Shown in pieces: positions 22,863 to 35,214 of a DNA stretch of 64,000 nucleotides. A model generated the notes under the pieces. The model was not told where the DNA came from. It worked only from the letters and a program-made list of their open reading frames with translations, and ran no database searches. The DNA lies in assembly GCF_003597395.2 (NCBI RefSeq), contig NC_133769.1, positions 173,645,058 through 173,709,057 on the forward strand. Direction: 5' to 3'. The translations under genes were made by a program, and so were the position numbers. This DNA is from Chelonoidis abingdonii (lineage: Eukaryota > Chordata > Testudines > Testudinidae). Within the stretch, counting starts at the first letter, position 1. Every line of letters starts with the position of its first letter.

Positions 22863-25800
22863 ATACTACAAAAGAGGAGGCTCTCTTTACCTCTGACAAG
22901 TGACACTAATGAGGTCATGCTCATTCCTACAATCAGGTCAGCTCAGCACAATGCAACGTAGAGCCCCATTTACAGAAAACCCGGATACTGCTTCCCTTCT
23001 GCTCCTTTCCCACAAGTATTGGATGCTTAGTGCCAATCTGGGCATTTTATTAGTGTGGGTGTGACCCAAGAACCTCTTTATGCCAATTGTGAAGGGAGTG
23101 TGGAGGGGTTACAGGGATCTCTTGAGTCTGGCATGGACATTCTAGGTCACTAAAGAGTATTATGTGAGGTCTCAAATAAAAACCGGTGTCTCACTGGTCA
23201 TCAGTATCATTGTGAAGCACATGTATGGATGTTTGTAAGGAGTTATGTATATATATTAAAATATCTTCTTAAAGGTCTCTGTCTAAGGTGGGTCTGCGTC
23301 ACCATCAAAGGTGAAAAACAGTTTTAATGTCAAAGAATGTTTTTCTAGCTGGCTATTTATACGTAAATTAAGTATTGTATAGTTTGCAATGGGTCTCCTA
23401 TCATCAACCTGAACTGAATGTTAATGAAAGTTTTTTAAATTTGCAGTGAGAAAAAAGTAAGAGGAAGAAGCAAATGGTGGGGATGGGCACTCTTATCTTG
23501 AGGTGCAAAGGAGATACTTGGTAATCTTAAGGAAGTAAATGGCTAGTGTGTTTGCTTCATGAAAAGAGGCATCTTAACAAGTCTTGGTTGAAAATACTAG
23601 AGAGAATTTTGGTTGAGATAAGCTTCTTTAGGCAGCAGATTAACCTGTCAGTTAATTAGTCTCTGGAAAGTGGGTTATGATTTTGTTTTATATGTAACTA
23701 TTTGTTTCCAATATTCTTGCTGGCTGGTGCTAAGTTCCTCCCATACCTCTGCAATCTTCAAGTTAGGAAATCATTTTGTGGTCAGCTTTTGTGGTTACAT
23801 TTGTAAAGGGAACACAAAAAGGCCAAATTGGCACTGAGAAACTTCAAAAATATATTCCTTTCCTTTTGCCTAAATACTGAGAATGCCAGCTGGATTTTTT
23901 TTTTCCTATCCAGTTTATATATTAAATAACTAAAGAAAGTAGAGGTTATTTAATATGCACTTCCAAACAAGAAAATATTATTCAAGGCACTGCAGACACC
24001 TCTTTATTTCTACATATGCAGATGGAGGTAGGTGTTTAAGAAAAATTCCATAGACTTCAACGGGCCAGAATTTTACGCCACAACTCTATCCCAACTAGTC
24101 CTACTACAGAAGCATTAGGGACAGTGAATTGTCTGTCATCTTTTTGTCTATGTGGTAGATCAATGTTTCTTTCTGAAGTGGTTGTGCCCTTTATCCACAT
24201 TTAGTCCCTGTGGGTGTAAGTGACAGAAGATCTGCCTTTTGGAGATTAATTTTTTTTATTGGAAGTGAATCCCTTCAATAGGAAATAGGATTTATAATAG
24301 CCTAGTAACATTATTTTGGCCTTTGCCCACAAAAAACAGCCAAAATCTATGTAGTGTTTTTAATTTGGGTAGGCTGTGCATGTTGGGAAGGAAAGGCTCT
24401 GTGCCCGGCCTTGGAGGACTGTCTTGAAAGCCAGGCTGGGGAGGTTTCTCCTCGTGTGTATCTCTTACATATTTGTAATTTCGTTTTGATTTAATGGCAA
24501 TACAATTTTTCTTCTGATGCCAGAACCTTACTGACATTACTCCTAAATTATTTCTGTTGGGTCACCCATCATTTTAAAGACTTGCAATTAAGGGAGAAGA
24601 ATAAGTATTATTTTAGTGTCAGTTACGTAATATATATGTCATATATGCGTGCTGTGGTTTGCACTTATAAATTATGTCAGTTGTCAAGCCTTATAAGATT
24701 AAATAGTGAGTTTATACTAAGAAATTAGTCTTAAACCTATTAATAATGGAGCTATAGAATGGTGTGTGTATGTGCATATATTGACCAAAAATACAAATTG
24801 TTTTTAAAAATCTATTGTTCCCAAGTATTACTGATTTGAAGGTGCCAAAATATCTACCTATTAGGCTTTAAGGTTTAATTTACCCCCTTTCCCCCATAAT
24901 TAATCTTTTAAGGATGCAGTAGATGTTAGGTATTATTAACCTATGTCTAGTGATGTAGTCTGACATAGAGTTCAGCAATTTCACTCAGGAAGCTGCACAG
25001 CACATCAGGACCTGGAAGTATGTTGCCTTGTAATGTCAAGACCTGATTCAATAAGCAGTTTCTCTTTTAGCCAAGAACAGTGGGATCAAAAACACCGAGG
25101 TGGTGAGCCCTGGCACCTTTTGCCCTGAAACAACCAATCTCTTACTGCATGAACTAAATTTGCTGCATCCTTCTTTCTCCATCATCTTAAACTGCTAAGG
25201 CCAAAGACGCAAACACACATGCATGCACACACACAAACACACACACGTACATAGTGCAAAAAGATGTGATTTGAGAATTTCCACCATTTGCCTATGTCTT
25301 GTGTATTAAGCTGTCAGGGAATATCTAAATCACTTCCTTTTCTGTCACTCTATCCTCTGACTACATCCTTCGAGACACAACACCATTCAGAAGCAACCAC
25401 CAAAAAATACCCCTTAAAATGATATGTAAATCCTGCAATTCATCATGCCCTGTGTAGTATAGGTTTAATTCTTCCTGCTAGGCCTCAATCTGCTGAAACA
25501 TTACTCTGATATACACTACAAAAGCAGTAACAAAGATGTTCATATCAGCCCATTGTGAGCTGGTGGCAGGGAGAGAAATCAATGAAGCCATGAGGACAAT
25601 AGCTGCAGTTTAAACAAGCTGCAGAAATTTGCTAAGACACAGACAAAAGGCCTATGCTGAAAAGGGGGCTGCCGTGGAATTCCTTGGGCTCCATTATGTT
25701 GCCGAAACAATCCTCACTTAGAGAGTGGATTTGCATCTCTAATAGAGTTCAGGCTCTGTTTGTGAAGGGCTTTCGCTAGGCCTGACCCCATCTCTCAAGA

Positions 25801-26745
25801 TCACATTGATACCCAGCGCCTTGTCTCTCCCCTGTCCTGCACCACAGAGAGCAGTATCATGGGAAAATTCACTAACTTAAAAGGAAGCAAAAGAAGGCAA
25901 AAGGAAGGAGGGGGGAATTAAAGGCTTGAGGCAGTTTTGGTGGTACTTAGCAGTGAAAATTACTTTGGCAAATAATAGAACCTACTGCTGGTAATTACAG
26001 CTAACAAGCTTCCCTCAACCCAAATGTGACACTTGGATAGATGTGAGAAAAGCTGATATAGGCCAAGCTTATTAAGACTGAGAGAAAGAAAGAAGACTCT
26101 TCTCTATAAAAATACAGCACTTTGGACCCTGCAAATCCTGTAATCTAGTGTTACCAATTACCCATTAAAATAGAAAATGGGGCTGTAATATTTTAGGTCC
26201 TTTTTAGTGCAAGTCCAGCCATATGCTCTAATCTCAAGTAACTTTAACTGGAAAATATTTTGTTTGATGGATGTACTCCTGTTTAAAAACAAAATATTGG
26301 AGGTACTTAATCCATCTTCTGATGGAGATGGGCAACTTTCCTTCATAGTTGGACTCATTTTTCCAAAAGTGAAAATAGTAATGGAAACCTCATTCAGTTA
26401 ATAGAGTGTATAGGTTTATATACACACTCATTCCCTTCTGTCACCTGAAGTATAATTCAGTGTTAATATAAAATGTTATCTTCATAACAGAAGATGTTGT
26501 GAAGGTTTTTAAGTTATTGGAATGTTTTAAAATAAACTATTGCTATATTGACTTCCCTCAGATTTGGCAGTGATTTTAAACCTTTTCAAAGTAGAGTAGT
26601 TGCTTGCTCTCCAATCCTGCAAAGAGATGGAGCCCACCTGCACCCATCACTTGGCAGGATCAGAGCTGCAGCCAAGTAGTCTAATTTCCCTCCTGTTCCC
26701 CAGAGATGCAGAGCACCCATAATTCTCATACAGGAATTTATATCC
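22863..26745. other. Long stretch with no gene seen; CA-rich tract
   Basis: Nearly 4 kb without a supportable coding frame or complete mobile element. An interrupted (ca)n tract (acacacatgcatgcacacac) lies at about 25210-25246. The segment at 23080-23340 (ggtgtgacccaagaacctct, gtcaccatcaaaggtgaaaa) may be an old repeat, but I cannot place it. Confidence 0.45.
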
Positions 26746-27400
26746 TCTTACCCAACTGTGAAGGGGCATTCACCCCACACCAGCACCAATGGAGTTAAAG
26801 TTGTGAGAGGCCAATTAGCCTCAGGCTGCAGCTGCTGGAGAGCTACGGGACAATGAAGCTGATTGAAAATGAGGCTCACCTGGGCAGGAACAGGTGGGGC
26901 TTCTATAACATCTAGAAGCTGAGGGTAGAGCAGGGAGCTGCAGTGAGGTAAGCATGTAGTCATGCTCCCTGATAAAAGGGGGAAAGTAGGAGCCAGAAAG
27001 GCAGGGTAGGAAGCAGCCCGAGGAATGGGCAGTAAGGGCTAAGAGGGATAGACCTGAGCTGCTGGTTTGAGGGTCCTTGGACTGGAACTGGTTCCGTTAC
27101 AAGCTATAGTCAGCACAGTGGAGATGGAGACTGCCTGAGACTTAGAGGAAGGTGACTCTGATAGTACCCCAGAAGGGGCAGATGATGGTGATTTGGCTGG
27201 AGAGGTAAGCCATGAAGAAGAGATGCTGCAGCAGCTCTGGACTCAAGAGAGAGCAGCTGCAGAACAAGTGTTTGGGACAATGAGCGGAATGACTGACAGA
27301 CAGAGTATAGACAGTAGCGAGCTAATTCCCCAGATGAGCCACATAGAGACACATCCGAGTGGTGAGTAGCAGACCCCAGTGACACCAACTCTTTTTCTTC
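26746..27400. repeat. GC-richer segment, possible degraded LTR
   Basis: This block is purine-rich on the plus strand and richer in GC than its neighbours, with 'ccaattagcctcaggctgca', 'caggtggggcttctataa' (TATA-like) and several gagctg/ctgagg words. The style resembles turtle LTRs such as the one I suspect at 4.6-5.1 kb. No TG..CA ends, primer-binding site or coding domain was found, so this is weak. Confidence 0.3.
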
Positions 27401-27589
27401 TACTAGAATGAAAGTGCATCATGTAGGCACTGAAAGCATTTCTGGCAACTTTTTTGCTTAAAGGAGTATGCTCACAATTTTATGTAGTTTTGTAACTTGA
27501 TGGTCTCTTTGGATTTGCTGCTTGTTCTGAATGTACAGCTAGCTGTGGTTAAAGTGCCTTCTAATCTTTTGAGCTTGTCAGGAAGTTAG

Positions 27590-28060
27590 TTTCCTTTTTT
27601 GTCCACCCCGATGCAGAACTTGACATAGTGATCTAAGCCTTTGTCTCACCAAGGCTGGCTTACTTTAATGTGCTCTGCATGGGACCAAATCTTAAGACCA
27701 TTCAGTCCCTACAAGGTGCAGATGCTAAATTAATCTTCCTTGCCCAATTTGATCAAGTAGTACATCTTTTGAATCTTGCAGTTAGCCCGCCTCCCCCCAT
27801 CCATTATTACATCAGATAAAAGTTTCATTATCATCTTCAAAGATGTACAGCCTTGCCAGTATCCTGTCCACATTTAAGTCCCTCCTAAAGATCCAGTTCG
27901 GTCAAGCTGTCTAGAGCAAACTATACTGCCTTGAATACAAGCTGTATATTTTGCCTGTTGTTCCCTTTCCCATAACCTCTTGCCATTCCTTGCATTGTGA
28001 GCTCCTATGAGCAGGGACTGTCCTCCTGGAGTATAGCCTGCAGTATGCACTATCATAAAT
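27590..28060 (+). mobile_element. L2-like LINE C-terminal fragment
   Basis: The region 27640-27690 translates in pieces to text like HQGWLTLMCSAW, a decayed form of the L2-type block before the LQLVQNAA motif. Near 27871-27899 the codons read TFKSLLKIQ, the C-terminal FKSLLK signature of L2-type ORF2. It ends with a tail attgtgagctcctatgagca that L2 and MIR-type elements share. Frames are broken. Confidence 0.5.
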
Positions 28061-29328
28061 AGTTATAACACAGAGACCCATCCTGAAGTGGAAGATAGTG
28101 CAGAAATTGCCAGCCCACTTACTATAGGAGATGTCATGAAGCACAGATGTAATATGCTTTGTGTGATCTGTGTTTAGCTGCCAGTTGACTTCAAAGTGAT
28201 GTTGTTTTCAATCTAATGTCCTAAATGGTTTGGACCTTGGCCTGGTATTGAAGGTGTGGTCCTATTGGTTCAAATGTATCAGAGCTGGTGCCAGGTCAAC
28301 ATTCTTGGTGTTGAGTCCTTAGTTATGGAATCAATTTCTCTCATCTGCCAAAAGCATGGATCTGACAACCTTCAGATCATGATTCAAGACTATCTGGGTA
28401 TTTTTATAGTTGACAAATCTATGGTCATCATGAATTCATAGGGCTGTAGCCTATTCTTTCACCCGTGTAAACATGAATTAATTCTTTTGCCTTCAATGAA
28501 GTGATGTTGGTTTTATATTGGTGTAAATGAGTTCAGAAATTGGCCCAAAGTTTTTGACTGCTCCATTATTAAAGACTCATGGAATCTTTTTATCTAGCTA
28601 GAATGTCAAGGGTTTTCTAGGCATAGTAACTCAATAAAATACTGCTGTGATCAGGGATACTCAATGAGTTAGCCAAATTCTGTAACCAGCATTGAAATCA
28701 GTAGAGATGTCTTGGTGTAACTAAAAGCAGGATTTGGCCTGTTGAGTTTCATTTTTAAAGGTCAAGTTGTACTTTATATTTGATTTCAGCATAATTATGG
28801 GTTCTTAATGAACTATTACTATGCAAAATGAACAAAATGTTTGTCTCTGTATGGCATTTTGTTTGTTGCTAAATTACACAGTGTGCATGGCACCATATTA
28901 AGTGCCATTTTTTAGATTTATTTTTCTCTTTTAAAAAACAGGTCCAGTAATCTGTCCTTTCCTTTGTGTTTCGGAATGTTGTTATATTTTTAAGATGGAA
29001 TCTTACTGTGCATAATTGTAATTATGTAAATAAGGCTACTGCCTATCTTAAACTTAAAAAGACAAAGAAAAATGGCTGTGATCTAGTTTTAGTATGATGA
29101 CAATGAATTCAAAAAGACTAGGGCTTGTCAACTTAGTTTTTTTCTGCTGAGTCTTTCTGTAAGATTTCTAAACACTCCTGATCTCTGTTAATCTTCCTAA
29201 TACAGTTTGGGTGGGCTGGATTGACCAATTATTCATCACTCATATATTGTAATCACTAAGAAAATGTGATCAATTGATCAGCTATAAATGCAGAAATGCA
29301 TCATAGGTCAGAAGTTGACATTCTTGGT
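28061..29328. other. No gene seen; traces of short palindromic repeats
   Basis: Pieces at about 28480-28550 and 28670-28745 (gtaaccagcattgaaatcag, aaagcaggatttggcctgtt) resemble the short palindromic family at 428-535. No coding frame is supportable. Confidence 0.45.
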
Positions 29329-29930
29329 AGAAACGTAAGAATCACCATATTATATCAAACTAATGGTCCATTTATTCTGGTATCTTTCCTTAACAGTAGC
29401 CAACAGCAGACATTTCAGAGGAATGTCTAAGATGTCTCATGATAGATAAATGTGCTGTGAGCTACCCACATGGGAGGTGTCCTCCTAAATCCCAAGCAGT
29501 TAGTGAAGCATAAGGGTTTATCACACATACTGTTTAATTACGTATCTCACATATATGACTGTTCTTATTCATGTTAAAATAAAACTTTCCTTGATTACAG
29601 TGAAGCTCTTTATCTCTATTATATCTTGTGGCAATGAGTTTCACAGATTAATTGTGCATAGTGTTTCCTGTAAACTTTAAAATTTCCTGTTCACTTTCAT
29701 TTGTCGTCCTCTTGATTTGAATTATGAAAAAGGTAGATTCCACCATCTATACACTACTGTTTCATATACCTATCTTATGTGTCCACTTTAAACTATATTG
29801 CCCTAATTTTTTCCATCTCCCCTTATTTACCGGAAGCATGGAAAGACTCCCAAATTTCATTAGTCTGTCCTTTAAAGTTAGATGGCTCCTGAGAAGAACA
29901 TTATACCCCCTATTGAAGAGTTTTATTAAC
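29329..29930 (-). mobile_element. Old CR1-clade LINE fragment, antisense
   Basis: A strongly diverged relative of the element at 20954: aacgtaagaatcaccatatt, aaactaatggtccatttatt, aacagtagccaacagcagac, then further along gtggcaatgagtttcacaga and aattgtgcatagtgtttcct, and ttccatctccccttatttac near the end. Collinearity over about 600 bp with many substitutions indicates an ancient insertion. Confidence 0.6.
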
Positions 29931-30394
29931 GCGCTCTTCCCCCAAACACACGGAGTTCAGCTCAAAAGTTGACTTCATATCCGTGTCCCTCTGCTCTGCT
30001 TAAGTCAATTTGCTACTTCTCTTGTTGGCTTCTAAAGTATGTACCTTCACATGTTGCTTACTTTCAGAGCTAACTGGAAAAGGGAATTCGCATTTAGCAT
30101 GACGTTCCTGGTCATCAATGTGTCATTTCATCCTGCGTTGGAATAAAACATTTACATCCCAGAATTTCTGACAATAGAGAGCAATCAGTTGGCTGGCAAA
30201 CTATCTGGCTGACAGATAAGCAGGTGGGCTGAAAGATTCCCCTGAAGCCTGGAGGGGAGTCTGGGAATTGTCAGCCTGCTCACTTGCTGTCTTTCCATCA
30301 CAAGTTTTGACAGAATTAATGCATTCCCATGGATAGTTTAGGCTCCATCAAATCAGTATTTTCTGATGGAAAGCAATTTTGTCTCAAAATGTTC
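29931..30394. other. No gene seen; contains a word repeated at 32.99 kb
   Basis: A 32-base word at 30138-30169, starting ttggaataaaacatttac and ending agaatttct, recurs at 32989-33020 with one substitution. The flanks of the two copies differ. It is probably part of an AT-rich repeat family. Confidence 0.5.
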
Positions 30395-30402
30395 ATCTAG
30401 CA

Positions 30403-30713
30403 CAGGGGTAGGCAACCTATGGCATGCATGCCAAAGGGGGCACACAAGCTGATTTTCAGTGGCACTCACACTGCCCGGGTCCTGGCCACCGGTCTGGGGG
30501 GCTCTGCATTTTAATTTAATTTTAAATGAAGCTTCTTAAACATTTAAAAAACCTTTTTAAATTTACAGACAACAACAGTTTAGTTATATATTATAGACTT
30601 ATCAAAAGAGACCTTCTAAACAGGTTAAAATGTATTTCTGGCCCACAATATCTTAAATTAGAGTGAATAAATGAAGACTCGGCACACCACTTCTGAAAGG
30701 TTGTGGACCCCTG
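30403..30713 (-). mobile_element. Complete non-autonomous hAT MITE, 311 bp
   Basis: Ends caggggtaggcaacctatgg and ccttt..gtggacccctg style termini (aaaggttgtggacccctg at the right) are inverted repeats. A perfect 8-bp duplication, atctagca, flanks it at 30395-30402 and 30714-30721. It is the same family as 14677-14977, in the opposite orientation, and shares the interior ttttaaatgaagcttcttaa. No transposase. Confidence 0.94.
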
Positions 30714-30799
30714 ATCTAGCACTACTTCATGGATTAATGTTTGTCTTAAGGACTGTGACCATCTCTTAAGTATTTGCATAGCATCTGCACAGTGATGTT

Positions 30800-30850
30800 A
30801 TGATAGTCACTGGGGCCTTTGGGTGCTACTGCAATACAAATTTTAGATAA
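30800..30850 (+). repeat. SINE 3' tail fragment
   Basis: The text cactggggcctttgggtgct followed by actgcaatacaaattt matches the 3' tail of the SINE at 120-345. Only the tail is recognisable. Confidence 0.5.
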
Positions 30851-30909
30851 GAATAAAGCAGAAACTCTTTACAATTTGTTTGTATTAGTAACTGAGAGGA
30901 GCAGCTGCT

Positions 30910-31330
30910 TTCCCACTTGTTAAAAAAAATGCCCTCTTCACTAGAACTAGGTAGGCTTTGCTTTTTCCACCTCTCAAATTTTTTCAAGAGTTTGGAAATT
31001 TTTCCCTTTCTCAAATCAGGACAAAAACTGAAAAACAGAAATTTTTTCGTTTTCGGACAATCAAAATGTTTCATTCTGATAATTTCAAAACATTTAATCT
31101 TGAATTTAATCTTTTTTCATTATACTTTTTTCAGTCTAATTAGTTTACATTTCTAAATGAAAAAATATGTTGAACTGGAAAAAACATTTGTTTTGACAAC
31201 ATTTTGAAACTTTTTTCTCAACTCTTTTGAATTGGGAAATGTGTCAAATCCAGCCTTGTTTCTCATATTTTCAGTTTTGACAAATCTGCATTAGAAAAAA
31301 AACCAATCAAAAAACTCCTGACCAGCTCTT
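30910..31330. repeat. AT-rich interspersed repeat
   Basis: An AT-rich block with repeated words on the theme aaaatgtttcattctgat, aaaaaacatttgttttgaca and attttcagttttgacaaatc, closing with ctcctgaccagctcttc at about 31315-31331. It shares that closing motif with 2335-2512. Open frames on both strands in it are compositional. Confidence 0.45.
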
Positions 31331-31619
31331 CTTTTCACTATTTCAGTCCACCAAAGTTGCTAGCCAATCTGAAGTGGACTCTGCAATTTGCTTGCATACG
31401 TAACATAAGTTGTAGAGTAGCTTCTACATCCCGTGATCAGACCAATATCTTCATCCTTTTCAAGGGCTAAGTATGTAGTGTGATCACCTCTTTAAGAGTA
31501 CTCATCTTTATAGACTGATGAGTCACCCTGTAAAGTACTTCTCTCATTTATATATTGCTATTATTGTGAAGATCTTTATTTCATGTCACTTGACTACAAA
31601 TGCAATTCACTAATAATAA

Positions 31620-31998
31620 TTTCTAGTTCTTATCTAGTGCTTTTCATCAGCATATTTCAAATGCTTTACAAAGGGAAGTAGTGTAAATGGTGGGTTGTCT
31701 ACAACTTGAAGTCTTTAAATTTTGATTTGAGGATTTCATTAACTCAGTCAGAGGTCTAATTCAGGAATGGATGGATGAGGTTCTGAGGCCTACAATGTGC
31801 AGGAGATCAGACTAGATGATCGTGATGTTTCCTTCTGACCTTAGTCTACCATCCCCATTTTGCAGATGGGGAAACTGAGGCACAGAGAGGGGAAGTGATT
31901 TGCTCAAGGTCACTCAAGCCAGCGGCAGAGCCAGGAGTAGAACTGAGGTCTCCTCTCCTATCTCCCAGTCAAGTATTCTATCCTCTAGGTCTCACTGC
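31620..31998 (-). repeat. MIR/CORE-type SINE, antisense, split by a CR1 3' end
   Basis: The 3' part of the SINE is at 31620-31678 (ttctagttcttatctagtgc, aatgctttacaaaggg) and its body at 31850-31998 (ccattttgcagatggggaaa, gaggcacagagaggggaagt, gccaggagtagaactgaggt). Both are antisense. They are separated by a sense-strand CR1 3' end at about 31745-31846. Non-coding. Confidence 0.8.
31745..31846 (+). mobile_element. CR1 LINE 3' terminus inside a SINE
   Basis: The text gtcagaggtctaattcagga, ggatgaggttctgaggccta, gcaggagatcagactagatg and cttctgaccttagtcta is a CR1 3' end, lacking the usual terminal octamer repeats. Its position between two halves of one SINE marks it as the younger insertion, or as a replacement by rearrangement. 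Confidence 0.65.
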
Positions 31999-33100
31999 CT
32001 TTTGAATCCCATCATACCCACTAATTACATCACACCTTTCTACTAAGCGACTATACCCAAATCTCATTATGAAGCTTCACCTCTCTGTAGGAAAAAACAA
32101 CTTGTTGGAATTGTATCTGGCTAGAGTCCCACAATGTTAGCTTGTACTCCCACTAGTGTTTTGTAGTGTTTGTTGTAATCTTAGGCTGCTATGCCAAGGA
32201 AGAACTAATGCCCCATTTGACCCATCACACAACATGCTGAAAGCAGTATTCCTACTGCATTTCCATTTAGCTATAACAAGAGTAAACACTGGAAGCAAAC
32301 AAGTGAGATATAATGGCCGCCATGCAGTTGGCTGTAGACTCACTCCTTATCCCAGCATTTCCCATAGTTTTCAAAGCTGAAGCCTGCTTCAGGAAAATTA
32401 AACCACTTGCAGCTATCTTGTAACACTTCCATGTGATGTTAAAGGCCTATGCATCTTAATGTAGGCATCTCCCATATTCTCCTGGGTAATCCTTTGTGCT
32501 GTTCCTCTTTTGGGAAACACTGGCATAGATGTTCATCATAGGATATGTCTGCTTCTTTTTTTACATAGTTAATGATTTCACTGCTCAAAACATCTTGATA
32601 TTCAAAGTATCAACACTGGCACTCCAGCTAGTACCCATTGAATGAAGAGAGTCAGTGACATCTCACAGAGGTTTTTTTAAGGCTCTCTGCAAACTTAGTC
32701 CAGCATCTACACCAGTTGCTCAGTGTTTTGAAAGGTTGCTTTACAACCATAATGGAGAGAGGATAATTTTCTGACATTAAAGCTGAGACTCAGAAGAATG
32801 GTAGAGGTCTGGCTGGCTGTGCTGCTCAAGCTAGTCTGAAGGTGTATCCCGCCTTTAGGTACCTCACACTAGATTTTTTATGTCTAACAATTGGATAAGA
32901 GAGAAGCTTTCTTATCTGCTTCCATTCCCCTCCCAGAAAGAGAGCCAGGTCACTCAAAATCATCTCTCCAGCTAGAACCAGAGCAGTATTGGAATAAAAC
33001 ATTTACCTCCCAGAATTTCTAAACAGATCACTAAAACATAAGGGGAATTTACATGTGAAGGGCGGATGTTAGAGGTGTGAGACAATAGAAATGAAGAGTG
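31999..33100. other. No gene seen
   Basis: Overlapping open frames at 32.14-32.38 kb on opposite strands have no recognisable features. The second copy of the 32-base word lies at 32989-33020. Confidence 0.5.
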
Positions 33101-33941
33101 GGGGTATGGCTACACTTGGAAATGTGCAGCGCTGGGAGTTACAGCTGTGGTCGTACAGCTGTGTAGGAACAGCGCTGCAGTGTGGCCACACTGACAGCTA
33201 CCAGCGCTGCAGTGTGGCCACATTTGCGGACTGTTGGAGTGGTGCATTGTGGCAGCTATCCCAGCGTTCAAGTGGCTGCAACGTGCTTGTTTCAAAAGAG
33301 GGGTGGGGGTGGAGTGTGACAGGGAGCGTCGGGGAGACAGAGAGAGCGGATTTGGAGCAACACTGTGACAGCTCCCTGCCTTGCAAGTTCAAAAGCGGGG
33401 GTGAGTGGAGTGTGCAGGGGCATTGGGGAGAAGAGAACGGATTTTTGGAGCAGACACTGTGAGCTCCCTGCCTTGCAAATTCTGCCATTTCCCCCACCTC
33501 TCTCTCAATCGCTCTTAAATGTAAAAGGCTTCAGACCAGATAACAGATTTCTCGAAGGACTCCCTCCCCCCGCGTGCTGTTTGTCTCCTCAAGCAAACAG
33601 CTGTGAACATTCCAAAGCTCGGCTCGGCTCGCTCGCTGGAGCAAAGAGCAGCTGTGTTTGGTAGCTCCGGGGAGTACCTTCTTGGTTGTTGTAGACAGGA
33701 ATTCTGGGATACCTCTTAATACCCTGGAGGCCAATCACAGCGCTGGTGAGTGTCCCCACTTGATGAGCAGCGCTGCATCACCAGCGTTGGATTCTTGCAC
33801 CCGTAGCAGACCAGGAGTACAGCCAGCGCTGCAGCTAGGGAGTTGCAGCGCTGGCTGAGCTTTGTAAGTGTGGACACCGAGTAAGTTGCAGTGCTGTAAC
33901 CCCTTCACCAGCGCTGCAACTTGCAAGTGTAGCCAAGCCCT
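33101..33941. mobile_element. Long GC-rich inverted-repeat element, about 840 bp
   Basis: The left end ggggtatggctacacttg pairs with the right end caagtgtagccaagccct, and sub-terminal cagcgctg words recur in inverted order along the arms (gcagcgctgggagttacagc left; accagcgctgcaacttgc right). The interior holds a diverged tandem duplication. I could not read a clean target duplication. It encodes no recognisable protein despite open frames of up to 123 codons. Superfamily uncertain, though the ends resemble the Harbinger-like MITEs here. Confidence 0.78.
33311..33482. repeat. Diverged tandem duplication, about 96-bp spacing
   Basis: Unit one runs from ggagtgtgacagggagcgtc to ctccctgccttgcaagttc (33311-33390). 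Unit two runs from ggagtgtgcaggggcattgg to ctccctgccttgcaaattc (33407-33482). Both carry a gcggattt/acggattt word and cactgtgaca/cactgtgag. It lies inside the inverted-repeat element at 33101-33941. Confidence 0.85.
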
Positions 33942-34954
33942 CACATTCAGAGAGGGTTAAACTGCTTTATCTTGCACCTGTTCTCTCATCTCTCCACACT
34001 GTTCACGTGTATGATACCTGAATTTACTCCCTCTAGAATTACTTAGGCTCATAAGCGGACAAGAGTCCATAATTTACACATCCTTTTTGTTCCAAATCTA
34101 TCAGTTTTTCAGAGACTCAATTTTTTTCACTTCTCTGACTGAGGGAGTAGAGATGACTAGAAAGGAAAGTATGGCATATGTAGATATGGACTTTTTCACT
34201 GTACCTTTAAATGTAAGTAGCTTGCCTGTCTGCTGAGGGCCTGCATTAAACAGCTGCTGTTAAAACTAAGAACCAAATTCATCCTACATGTAACTGAGTG
34301 GAGTCACACCAGGGCTGAAAACAACATCGTCGCACACAAGATGCTCTCTTCTAGAAAACTTATTTTTTTCCTGCTTTTTGAAAATGTAGTCAGTCATTCA
34401 GACTGCAAGTACATGGATGCTTTTGTGTACTCCGAAAACAGAGTAAAAAAAGCCACTAACAGGAGGTCATATGGAGATGTGAGGTAAAGTAGGCCATTCT
34501 CACTTAAATTAGTATTTTCTTTTAACTCCTTGCCATATAAATGTCACCAATTTCTGTTCTCTGAAACTTACTGATGTATAAAGAGCTTACCCCACTGTAC
34601 ACATCTCTGAATTTAGCCCCATATCACAATGAAGATGCAAGGTTGAAATGATCGCGGCAAGTTGGAAAGGACTTGAATAAAAAGAGCAGCTGGAATGGAG
34701 GTAGTGGGCTATGCCAAAACCTTCATGTTATTTCTATTGCCAAAGAACATAAAAGCATCTTTTTCACTTTGCCTCTCCCTCTCTCCATCCCTCTTGAAAT
34801 GTGACTGTTACTCTATGGCTGAATTAACTTTCAGTTTCCAAGTTTTTCAATTAAACTCCCTTAAGCTGTATAACACAAGGAATATAAGCATGCAGCAATT
34901 TTATAGCAATGGAACTTAGTTTTCAAACCTTACCTGATGTAACTTTGAGAAATT
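33942..34954. other. No gene or clear repeat seen
   Basis: Unique-looking AT-rich sequence. The 74-codon plus-strand frame at 34695-34919 has no recognisable features. Confidence 0.5.
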
Positions 34955-34962
34955 AACTATAT

Positions 34963-35151
34963 CAATGGTCTTCAGCCTTTTTTCATTTGAAGATCCCTAA
35001 AGCATGTTGAATCGAAGTGCGGACAGTTTGGGAAATAGAGATAGTCTGCAGTTGAAAATCCCAGTTCTGTGGTAATGGCAACCTTTTGTGCACCCTTAGA
35101 CATAGTTTATGGACCCTCAGGGGTCTGAGGACCACAAGCTTAAAACCACTG
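34963..35151. mobile_element. Old non-autonomous hAT MITE, 189 bp
   Basis: Ends caatggtcttcagcctt and aagcttaaaaccactg are imperfect inverted repeats. A perfect 8-bp duplication, aactatat, flanks it at 34955-34962 and 35152-35159. The internal text tatggaccctcaggggtctg recalls the element at 670-868, so the two may be related families. Confidence 0.88.
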
Positions 35152-35214
35152 AACTATATTATCATTGATAAGTATCGCCCTGGATTCTATTTGACAGTCC
35201 AATACTATCTAGTC

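Noticed and set aside
25207..25246. Possible CRISPR-like or tandem array
   Set aside because: It is an interrupted (CA)n microsatellite with no spacer structure, and the genome is a vertebrate's.
33091..33462. 123-codon plus-strand frame in GC-rich sequence
   Set aside because: It lies inside an inverted-repeat mobile element and includes its terminal repeat and internal duplication.
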